From contig NC_092577.1 of NCBI RefSeq assembly GCF_037975245.1, positions 21,905,398-21,969,397 on the forward strand: a DNA stretch of 64,000 nt. Direction: 5' to 3'. The position numbers and the translations under genes are program-made. How positions within the stretch are numbered: position 1 is the stretch's first letter; the number at the start of each line of letters is the position of its first letter. Positions 33,201 through 39,954 of this stretch are shown here, one piece after another. This stretch comes from Apostichopus japonicus. Taxonomy: Eukaryota; Echinodermata; Holothuroidea; Aspidochirotida; Stichopodidae. Below the pieces are notes generated by a model. That model was not told where the DNA came from. It was given only the letters and a program-made list of their open reading frames with translations, and searched no databases.

Positions 33201-36200
33201 GTTGGTGATGTAAGTGAAGAAAAAGAGATGGAATCATTCATACACAGCATGAGAATTGAAGGAGAGTTGGGGAACCAGACAGAAAGCCAGGGGTTACCTG
33301 AGGACACACAGTTTCATCAAATGGACTGCTTTGACCCAGAAAATGTAATGCCTAGTGATGAAGAGGATAGTTCATTAAATAGCCAAGGGTATTTGATGCT
33401 CCTTGATATATCCAAAGGTACTGATGAGGATGTCAGCAGTGAAGAAGAAAATTTTAAATTTGCACTTATCCAGGGTGAGGGAAATTGTGACACAACAGGA
33501 AAAACAACAAAAGAAGGAGATGAACAATCCACCATCAGCAGCTCTGAATCTTTCTGTGCACCCCAGTTTGGGAGGAATTGTGACAAAACAAGAAAAAAAA
33601 CAAAAGATGAACAATCCACCACCAGTAGCTCTGATAGTGAAGAAGATCCTTCATATGCACCACACAGTGATGTTGAATCTGATGGTAGTCAAGAAGATCC
33701 TTCCTATGCACCACACAGCGATGTTGAATCTGATGGTAGTCAAGAGTTTCCCTTTTATAATAAAAAGCCAAATTCTCCTTGTCCTGTAACATCCACAAGT
33801 GAAGATACTAAGCCTACAAACCAACCCTCTACATCATCGTACAAGAAACCCTACCGGCTTTGCATCTTTTGTGACAGCATGAAATCCAAACTGTCTGAGC
33901 ACATTGCAAAGCAACATCACAATATTGACAGGGTTGCTTTAGCCCTTAAACTTGCCACAAGGGAAAAAGAGATTTAAGATTTAAGAAAGAAGGTATTCTG
34001 AAGTTTAACAAGCATCAGGCAAAGTGTTCTAAACCTGCATACCACAGGGAGAGGTCTTCAGTCATTGACAACTTGGTAATGTGCAACATCTGCTCAGGAT
34101 TCTATGCCAAAAGATATATCAGAAGACACCTTGAATTTTGTCAGAGTCAGTCAGAAGGTTGTTCTGCATCACTGCCCATCCCTGTCCATCTACTAGCCAA
34201 TGAGGAAATTTGCAGTGAAAGTTTCATGGAAAATGTTCTGAATAGATTCCGTCCTGATGAAGTGGGAACCCTATGCACGAAGGATCCAGTGGTATTGATG
34301 ATCGGAAAGAGACTCTGGGAAAAGCAAAAGCGGAAAATGGATAAGAAGACTGAAGTGCGACGTTCAGTTATGACTGACATGAGACGTCTTTCTGCTCTCT
34401 ATCTAGAAATGAAAACTACTGAAAAAGTGTTGGGCGAATTTCCTTGTAAGAATGGGGATGCAGGTGATATTTTCAAGAGAAACAACTTCAGACACTTAGA
34501 AGAAGCCATTTCATCTTTAACGACTTCAGAATCTAGCAGTGGTAGCGACCTAAAAGCTGGATTGAAGCTCGGAATTTATTACCTCCTGAAATCTGCTGCC
34601 AAAATCTCATTGATGACCAAGATAACCTTGCAGAAGATGTCGATAAATTGGTCCAGGTATTAGAGTTAAGTAACAATTTCCTGTTTGGAGATGCCACGTA
34701 CAAAATCAACCAGCAGAGGCAAGTGAAGTTGAGGAAACCAGATGTATTACCCTTGGAAAGTGATGTGAAAAAACTGAGGGACTACACTGTTACAAGAATG
34801 CACGAGATCACTTCTGATGAACTGGAAGTCTGGGACACCCACAGATTTGTAGAGTTACGAGACCTGGTAGTATGTCGCCTCGCATTATTTAATGCTCGAA
34901 GAGGGGGGGAACCTTCTAGGTTACTAATCAGAGAGTGGACTGATGCTGAAAAAGGCGTCTGGCTGGACAAACAGCAATTGGAAAATCTTCATCCTCTTGA
35001 CAAGGCATTAGCAGATACCCTGAAAATAGCTTATCAGAGTGGAAAGGGCAATAAACACCTTGTTCCAATTCTTTTTCCCCCTGACACAGTTGAAGCGATG
35101 AAGAAATAAGAAGAAATGCAACAGTTGATGACACAAATCCCTTTGTATTTGCAAGTATTAACCAATCAGATAACCATGTGTCAGGATGGCATGCTGTAAG
35201 CAGTGTCTGTGACAATGTCACCCTCACAAACAAAAGTATAGTTACAGCAACGAAGAACCGACATAGAGTTAGCACTATGTTTGCTTTAATGGATGTTCCT
35301 GAAAACGACAGACAGTTTATTTACAAACATCTTGGACATTCAGAAGAGACCAACAAAAATATATATCAGACGCCACTTGCTCTGAAAGAACTGACGGTAG
35401 TGGGCAGTCGACTCCAGACAATTGATGAAGGTAGGAGACTGCACTGTTAGTTTCTCCTTTTCACATTTGTGATTTAAAGCCTTTGGAAATACTCACATAC
35501 TTTGTATTTAGATTTGCAAACAATTAATGGTGTAAAACATTATATGGCCCAGCATAGTTTTTAACCTTATTTCCATTTGTGGATTCAGAAATTCTGTCAC
35601 ATTTGAAAAACTAGTCAATTCTGCTCAATTGCATAGAGCAGCAGTAACACATTGAGTTGAGCATTCATGATATTTCCTGTACTGTACGATAACTTATATT
35701 TTCTTCCACACCAGGTGAAGAAGCTCTTGCCTGCACTCCTGGGACAAGCTATGCAAACACAGGTGAGCATTCTTTTTCATTGTCTTTTTTATGAAACAAG
35801 CTGTAGTCCTGTAGGTTCACAGCTATTGCTTGGTTGTCTTCACTCCACATCATTAAGCTAGAGAGCTTCTCAAAGGGTTGCAATTTCTAAAATGACAGGT
35901 CTCAAATATTTCAAGTAACTGCTTCATCCTTTATTTTAACTTTACCACTGACAAAGACAAAGACACAGAGCCAGGCAACGGAGGAGATAATAGCTTTCTT
36001 ATTTTTCATAGAACTTTTGGTGGTACTAAACTTCTAATAGGTCTGTCTGATAATGTTTTTGGAGTTCATGCAAGCATATATTTGACCTACTTCATTTTAT
36101 GTGGAATTTTGCTACAAGAAGTATTTTGTGATTCTTTTGTTTTCTGTTTTAGAGCCTCCTTTAGAGCTAACTTCGAAAGGTGGGAACGGAATAACTGCCA

Positions 36201-39200
36201 TGGAAGAAGAAGAAGAAGAAGAAGAAGAAGGAGAAGAAGAAGAAGTAGAAGAAGCCTGTTGTGTAAATAGCGAAGAAGGTAATAGACATACTTGAATTTA
36301 TTGAAATGTGAATATCATACACTAGACATGGCACATTTGTACACACATTCCTTGTAGAGCTAGAATATCACATCCCCCATGCTGTAATTATTGAACTTGT
36401 GTCACTTTCTACGTAACCTTACAATGTTTACTTCTTTTTTCAGATTTGCCAGGTGAGCTACCAGAGAATTACAGCACAAAAGAACAGTTGTACAAGCCTG
36501 GTAGGTACTAGCTTTTAAATGCATTTGACATTTACAGTTTTGCTACTTTGATTTATTTTGTAGCTTACTATTCTATCAATGCACTTGTCAATTGTAACCA
36601 CGGCCCCCATACTAGGGCCATAGCGGGGCTGTTGCAACATATTTGCCGGGGATGTGCGGTGTAGTTTGTCCCTTCTATGCAGTAGCGTCAATCTTTACTC
36701 GAATGTGGGGGGGGGGGGGGGACATGGCCACTTCCGTCAAAAATTGACTGTCTAAAAATCTAAAGTCAATGGGTGTAATTTCCAAAAGGTGGGAGGACCT
36801 GTCCCCCAGTCCCCCTAGGATTGACACCCATGCTTCTATGACGGGAATGTGATGGGAATTTTAGCCAGGATGTGTATCGAAAAAAATGGGCTGGGATAGT
36901 TACCCTGGGATTTGCATGAAAAATAGCCGGGTAAATAGCAAGGATCTGGCGGAGGCTTAGCACTGTATGTAGCTACCAATGATATACTAGGTCTACACGA
37001 ACCTTCAGTCTACTGAACCTTTGATCTAATGGGATTGCCCCATCTCCAAAGATCTGTGTAAAATACTGATTTTAATTGGCATATGAGATGACACTTTGTT
37101 TATTTTTTTTTCAATAGCCCTGAAAACTTCTTGCATTCTCTTAAAATAGGGAATGATATATATAGCAACTTTCTTACATCAGATGTTTCACTACAAAACA
37201 ATTTTACATACTAGTGCATACAGATTACAGATGTAGATGACTGAATATAAGCGAACAAACAAATATGTAAAGTATAAATAGGTGCTCTGTTACATGCACG
37301 CCCTGGAGCTCACCAGTGATTAAAATTATTTGTCAAAAAATTGATTCTCAACCTTTCAAGATATTGCACATGAAAAATCCGTAGGATCCTACAGAAGGAG
37401 ATAACCTTTTTAAAGTGCAACCGAAGCAAGGTAGGATTTAAAATGGCATGTTTCCAACGACTGTGCGGCTTTTTGGTAGGTTGTTAATATTATCTAGGCT
37501 ACATCAGCCTATACTTGTTCCAGTTTTATACGATATTTCGCCTGGAGTGAATAGCTTCATGCAATCACAGCTTGCGTGGGGATGTCTGCGCTTGGCCTGC
37601 ATTCACATACACATACATGAGTACGTAGAAGTATGCTTTGTCAAGCAGATTGCATAGACAACAAATATTCAGCATACTCGGTCTACTACAGCCAGGAATA
37701 TACCGGTCATTGCATTAAAGTTCTTGGGGATGTGCAGTTAAAAAATGCCCTGTCCTACTGGGACCTTATTCAGTTGTAGCGGGGAAGGAAACACACTTGT
37801 TACATTTCTGTAAATCACATCCCGGCCTAAGTCCCCGTAATGTCTGGATACGGGGGGTGCATGACTCTTGTTGCTTTATACCCCCTTCATTCACTTTGTA
37901 TGCTTTTAGCATGTCTTTTTTCTTTGTAGCTCGCAAGTATTGCAAGTGGACACCGAAGCAGACGGCAATTGTGCGAGATTATTTCAAAGACTACTTTCAT
38001 GGCAGAGCTGAGAAGAAACTTCCAGGTGGGCTATTTTTTTTCTTTCGTATGAAGCTACTTGTCTGGTCATATATCTGACAACTAAGAACCTTCCTCCACT
38101 CCAGATACTGTCAAACCTACATTTATGGTGACCTTCAGCTGACTTTTGTATTTAATCAGTTGGGTTTAAACTTTATCAAAATATTTTGAAATACGATTAT
38201 TCCCACCATTGCAACTCTCCAGTTTGTTTTACTCTACATTTACAGAACATGCATCTGATCATAGCTGGTATTACATTGTTATAAACCTTTCATACCTAGT
38301 TTGGCCATTAAAGTGGATATGCTGTAAAAGTGTTTTAGTGTACATGACCATCATAATCATGGAAACTGCTTCACATTCTTTTCGGTTTTCCCAGAGGGAA
38401 ACTTAGGAGCCAACCTTGCACAAACTTGAGAGGGACCGCGGATTGCAAAGTCGGAAATGACTACAGTAGCACACAGATTACAATGTACACAAGTTACACA
38501 ACTACTGCCAGTATTGATGAATGAGTCAGCACTGCTCCATATACATCATTTTCTGTAATAAAAGCCAAGGACATAGTTGAACCATAACCTTCATAGCAGG
38601 TGTCAAATATACCTTATTGGGGTTGGACGTAGACATTCTAAGAAGTGAAGCCAATTTAAGTGCAGAGTAATACATGTCAGTCGAGCAGGCAAATTGTGCT
38701 ATAATATTACAGGGTCATTGAATGCTATAAAACTTGCAAAGTCGGAAATGACTACCAAATGCATTGCCATTATTACAGGCAATTACTGTGTGGTATTATT
38801 TGTAAAGCATAAAATGGTAGATATACTGTAAGTGGAAGACGATGGCAGTATTAGTTTTCAGCCGGTCGCTCACCGACTGCTTCGATTTCATGTCTGCAAG
38901 CAGTTACTACGTAATATCATGGAGTGTGCCCTGCTTTTTAGTGCAAGCAAATACTGTCAAGTGAATCATGCTTCTATGTCAAGTTTTATTCTTGTCAAAT
39001 GTCGTACAGAATAGCTTGAAGGAGAACTTCTTGGATTATTTGCATGAAAAATTGTCACAGGTGAAAAAGGTGGCTTCATAGAAAACTTGTGGCAGTAGTT
39101 CTGTGAAGAAAATAGAGGGAACAAAGCTCTCAATCGATACCCTTTACCACCTATGACCTACTTACTTGTACACCTCAACGTGTAGGCCAGCTAGAAACAA

Positions 39201-39509
39201 GATTAAAAATTGTCAAAAGAGTAACATGGCAGCTACATGTAGTTTTTGTTAAGACCAAGTTTCTGACAAGTTTTCAACAGTACACCCTTTTGGGAAACAC
39301 CTCATACTGTAGATTGATTCTACCAGTTAAACACATGAAACGTAGCTCTCTTTGTGCATGTTATTTAAACAGGTCGAAATGACGTCCTAGCATTCCTCAA
39401 GGTCCATGACAACTTCGGGCATGACTGGAAGACTATCAAAACAAAAGTTATGAACGAAGTTAACAAGCTACAGAAGATGTCAAAGCAAAGAGAAAAGGGC
39501 TGGCAGTGA
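15159..39509 (+). CDS. SET (KMT5A-like) methyltransferase fused to Crypton-like tyrosine recombinase
   Basis: Ten exons with matching phases give about 1438 residues if three single-base breaks in exon 5 are ignored. Domain order: SAM-like start (1-24); basic segment; SET domain (about 50-180) with GKGRGV, FLVHYAGTL, LGRLVNHG and EELLYDYG, closest in pattern to KMT5A/SET8, which mono-methylates H4 Lys20; acidic repeat linker (about 200-740); C2H2-like finger CIFCDSMKSKLSEHIAKQHH (about 760); C2HC-like finger CNICSGFYAKRYIRRHLEFC; tyrosine recombinase domain (about 1020-1280) with NARRGGEPSRLLI, KNRHRVSTM, HLGHSEE and NIYQ; poly-Glu segment; Myb/SANT-like end (KWTPKQTAIVRDYF ... HDWKTIKTKV). 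A nuclear, chromatin- or DNA-binding role is inferred. Ten introns' worth of agreement argues for a host gene, not a passing transposon; the breaks leave open a recent pseudogene or consensus errors. Confidence 0.75.
16354..16381. repeat. (TATG)n microsatellite
   Basis: Perfect ATG-TATG tetranucleotide run of about 28 bp in intron 1. Confidence 0.85.
16610..16817. mobile_element. Inverted-repeat element (MITE), ~208 bp
   Basis: Left end GGTTCGAAGTTCGAAC and right end GTTCGAACTTAGAACC are inverted copies with one mismatch over 16 bp. A second GTTCGAAC lies just inside the right end. The interior is AT-rich and non-coding. No clear target duplication. Confidence 0.55.
17137..17737. mobile_element. 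Inverted-repeat DNA element, TA-flanked, ~601 bp
   Basis: Ends GGGTTACTTCGGGTGTTGTC and the reverse complement with two mismatches over about 23 bp; both ends abut TA (17135-17136, 17738-17739). Internal echoes of the terminal motif occur near 17323 (GGTGTTGTCGGACAAG) and 17579 (TGTCCGACAACTACCGAAG). Non-autonomous. A TA target would fit Tc1/mariner-type transposases, but this is inference. Confidence 0.6.
18115..19642. mobile_element. Inverted-repeat DNA element with GGGGACACCAAA internal repeats, ~1.5 kb
   Basis: Left end GGGTATTTCCATAAACTAGG... matches the reverse complement of the right end for about 28 bp (right end ...CCTAGTTTATGGAAATACCC). The interior repeats a GGGGACACCAAA-type motif at about 18258, 18650, 18846, 19025 and 19427, often near 'ACCAACATAA'. 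No transposase frame is visible. A related element lies at 54660-55693. Confidence 0.7.
20196..20603. mobile_element. hAT-type MITE, 408 bp, exact 8-bp target duplication
   Basis: Ends CAGGGGCTCAAATC and GATTTGCGCCCCTG (one mismatch as inverted repeats) and flanked by GTCTCAAG at 20188-20195 and 20604-20611. An 8-bp duplication and CAG...CTG ends are the hAT signature. The interior is GC-rich with G- and C-runs; the open frame inside it is not a gene. Confidence 0.85.
20784..21012. mobile_element. Short hAT-like MITE, ~229 bp
   Basis: Ends CAGTGGCGGATCC and ATATGCCACTG, flanked by the direct repeat CTGGGG (20778-20783, 21013-21018). Its interior (GCACCATTTTG...CAAAATTTCC) resembles the G-rich dispersed module seen at 6950-7050 and 48370-48475. 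Confidence 0.6.
21802..22410. mobile_element. TTAA-flanked inverted-repeat element, 609 bp (piggyBac/Kolobok style)
   Basis: Ends AGCAGCATTTTGCGT and ACGCAAAATGCTGCT are perfect inverted repeats, directly flanked by TTAA at 21798-21801 and 22411-22414. TTAA targets are used by piggyBac and Kolobok transposases. It contains no transposase. A perfect 14-bp stem hairpin (22082-22114) lies inside. Confidence 0.75.
22082..22114. repeat. Perfect 14-bp stem hairpin
   Basis: GTACCAGGGAGTTG, five-base loop CATAA, then CAACTCCCTGGTAC. Confidence 0.9.
22540..23350. repeat. ~145-bp tandem array with GGTCAAAGGTCA in each unit
   Basis: GGTCAAAGGTCATCT-type cores start at about 22585, 22730, (22875, variant), 23020 and 23146, with a last variant near 23290. 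Units share AACTCTGAAAACCTTGTTAAC, TGATATCTTGAGGTAGGAAG and an AGTATGTAGATGCGTTATGG block. The spacing is about 145 bp, shorter in the fifth unit. Beyond 23300 it decays into GGTCA/CCCAAGAATTCCCA repeats to about 23500. Confidence 0.85.
23630..23878 (+). mobile_element. tRNA-derived SINE, copy 1
   Basis: The head resembles tRNA-Glu: TGGTCTAATGGTAGAGCATC (A box), CCGCCTCTCACGCGG (anticodon arm, CTC) and GGATCGATTCC (B box). A shared body (GGAACCTACTGCCGTTGTG, AGCCACAACTGG) follows, and a tail ending AACCTCATCTAACTAAC. Copies 2-4 lie at 29886-30124, 48660-48830 and 59458-59535. Confidence 0.85.
24265..24384 (+). CDS. SET-recombinase gene exon 2
   Basis: Acceptor ...TATACTGTAG, donor AAAG|GTACAG; 120 bp, phase 1 to 1. 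Encodes a basic segment (HSARRKKRDA) and the pre-SET-like start SVGRFPGK, whose last codon completes GKGRGV with exon 3. This matches the start of the KMT5A SET domain. Confidence 0.7.
25183..25197. repeat. Left target-site duplication of LINE copy C
   Basis: ACATGGCAGTACCAC, repeated exactly at 26659-26673. Confidence 0.9.
25198..26498 (+). pseudogene. LINE copy C ORF2 C-terminal fragment
   Basis: One open frame from 25198 to the stop at 26498 covers the RT thumb region and the C-terminal domain (RRVLVRLERAIFSFIWSGG, CPRTGCDSLESTAHVFWHC). It starts downstream of the YADD active site, which is absent. The frame is uninterrupted, implying a young insertion, but it cannot act as an RT. Confidence 0.8.
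25198..26658 (+). mobile_element. 5'-truncated Tx1-type LINE, copy C
   Basis: Flanked by an exact 15-bp duplication (25183-25197 and 26659-26673), so it arose by target-primed reverse transcription. It begins in the RT domain at SQDLSIFERATGAKLNPEKT and ends GGGTCACGTAAAAAGC without a long poly(A). It is nearly identical to copy A over the shared part, and is the reference that shows copy A's 3' UTR to be interrupted. Confidence 0.9.
28151..28304 (+). CDS. SET-recombinase gene exon 3 (SET core, N-terminal half)
   Basis: Acceptor TTTTAATTTTAG, donor GGTG|GTAAGT; phase 1 to 2. Encodes RGVVANTSFEKGDFLVHYAG and, further on, CYRYFFQYEGKEWW. The GxG-containing start (with exon 2) and FLVHYAG tyrosine match the cofactor-binding part of KMT5A-type SET domains (FVVEYHG in the vertebrate protein). 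Confidence 0.8.
29179..29365. mobile_element. hAT-type MITE, 187 bp, exact 8-bp target duplication
   Basis: Perfect 15-bp inverted ends CAGGGCAGGAATTAA / TTAATTCCTGCCCTG, flanked by TCCAGCAG at 29171-29178 and 29366-29373. Confidence 0.9.
29886..30124 (-). mobile_element. tRNA-derived SINE, copy 2
   Basis: Reverse complement of copy 1, with a better-preserved B box (GGGTTCGATTCCC in sense). Full length with the GTTTAACGGCCCAGTTTCC tail. Confidence 0.85.
31226..31436 (+). CDS. SET-recombinase gene exon 4 (SET core, C-terminal half)
   Basis: Acceptor TTATTTGTAG, donor AAAG|GTGAAT; phase 2 to 0. Encodes CMDATEEPAEG, LGRLVNHGTRRELNAKM, CLFAVRDIQKGEELLYDYG. NH and YDYG are the SET motifs that form the pseudoknot and active site; the usual NHS is NHG here. 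Compared with KMT5A the exon ends at the equivalent of the post-YDYG region, with no cysteine post-SET. Confidence 0.8.
31437..32138. other. Intron 4 of the SET-recombinase gene
   Basis: About 700 bp; A- and T-runs, GTACAGTA words, nothing coding. Confidence 0.6.
32139..35430 (+). CDS. SET-recombinase gene exon 5: acidic repeats, zinc fingers, recombinase domain
   Basis: Acceptor GCCTTTTCTAG, donor GAAG|GTAGGA. It enters in phase 0 and is open to 33974. It continues in a second frame (about 33945 to 34600), a third (about 34580 to 35106) and a fourth (about 35090 to 35430). Each step is equivalent to one missing base in an A-rich spot. Content: five ~95-residue repeats; two copies of DPSYAPHSDVESDGSQE; C2H2-like finger CIFCDSMKSKLSEHIAKQHH; C2HC-like CNICSGFYAKRYIRRHLEFC; recombinase boxes CRLALFNARRGGEPSRLLI (about 34871), KNRHRVSTM (35253), HLGHSEE (35326) and NIYQ (35361). 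The candidate nucleophile is the Tyr at about 35364-35366. Every segment keeps coding quality across the breaks. Confidence 0.75.
32187..33480 (+). repeat. In-frame 285/288-bp tandem repeat in exon 5
   Basis: CAGAATGCCAAGATTCACT starts at 32428, 32713 and 33001 (285 and 288 bp). The encoded unit of 95-96 residues carries TECQDSLKDTLPANADCSSL, HDKRSVVEGKQ and an acidic NEPIELRS block. The three central units are nearly identical; the outer two are diverged. The period is a multiple of three, so copy number can vary without frame loss. Confidence 0.9.
35715..35762 (+). CDS. SET-recombinase gene exon 6
   Basis: 48 bp, phase 1 to 1, CACACCAG|...|GTGAGC; encodes EEALACTPGTSYANT. Confidence 0.55.
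36153..36278 (+). CDS. SET-recombinase gene exon 7 (poly-Glu)
   Basis: 126 bp, phase 1 to 1. Encodes PPLELTSKGGNGITAM, a run of glutamates made of a GAA microsatellite, then ACCVNSEE. In-frame length variation is expected. Confidence 0.6.
36444..36500 (+). CDS. SET-recombinase gene exon 8
   Basis: 57 bp, phase 1 to 1, acceptor CTTCTTTTTTCAG; encodes DLPGELPENYSTKEQLYKP. Confidence 0.55.
36680..36832. mobile_element. hAT-type MITE, 153 bp, exact 8-bp target duplication
   Basis: Ends CAGTAGCGTCAATC and GATTGACACCCATG (10 of 14 as inverted repeats), flanked by CTTCTATG at 36672-36679 and 36833-36840. A 14-base G-run lies inside. Confidence 0.75.
37930..38025 (+). CDS. SET-recombinase gene exon 9 (Myb/SANT-like, first half)
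   Basis: 96 bp, phase 1 to 1, acceptor TTTTTTCTTTGTAG; encodes KYCKWTPKQTAIVRDYFKDY and ends KKLPG. The W...F spacing suits a Myb/SANT-like helix and the segment often ends recombinase-derived host proteins of this type. Confidence 0.65.
38026..39372. other. Intron 9 of the SET-recombinase gene
   Basis: Contains a direct repeat of a GCAAAGTCGGAAATGACTAC word (about 38446 and 38740). No exon supported. Confidence 0.5.
39373..39509 (+). CDS. SET-recombinase gene exon 10 (last), TGA at 39507
   Basis: Acceptor TATTTAAACAG; phase 1 in. Encodes DVLAFLKVHDNFGHDWKTIK and onward to KGWQ-stop. GHDWKTIKTKV resembles the recognition helix region of Myb/SANT folds. Confidence 0.65.
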
Positions 39510-39954
39510 TTCATTGGTATGAACTTGAATTCTGTAGGGAAAAAATACATAAGCGTCATCAAGTAGCTGCTGAAAAACAATTTGTGGACTAGAGCTTGAA
39601 TTTCTGGACAAGAGCTTGTATGCCTTTCAGAAAGGTATGCATCATTATTACGTACTGGAAAATATACTCTTGAAGGATCACAGAGATTAGAACACTTCAC
39701 CTGTTGGAATAGTTGCCGCATGTATAGTCATTTTTCCATATGAACACAGTCATTAACATGATGAGAAAAATTTTCAAAGCAATTTTCATTGGATTTTTCT
39801 TCAAGTCAGTGCTGCAAATCTATTTATGGAAGCTTTCTGCCCATCCATGGTACCACCATGATTACAGAAATAGTTGGTTTGGTGCATATTATCTACAAAC
39901 TTGGCAGAATTAAGTTGACATAACAATGGAAGAACTTCTGTCTTTTATCCATTG
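39510..39954. other. 3' flank of the SET-recombinase gene
   Basis: Presumed 3' UTR; no canonical AATAAA close to the stop was identified. Confidence 0.4.

Larger units (their letters stand above)
35431..37929. other. Introns 5-8 of the SET-recombinase gene with three small exons
   Basis: Apart from exons 6-8 and the MITE at 36680-36832, nothing recognisable. Confidence 0.5.

Noticed and set aside
32633-33307. Minus-strand open frame of 224 codons
   Set aside because: It is the antisense shadow of the acidic tandem repeats in exon 5 and repeats with the same period.
33940-35110. Programmed -1 frameshifting in exon 5
   Set aside because: Three shifts without clear slippery heptamers or downstream structures are far less likely than consensus errors or decay.
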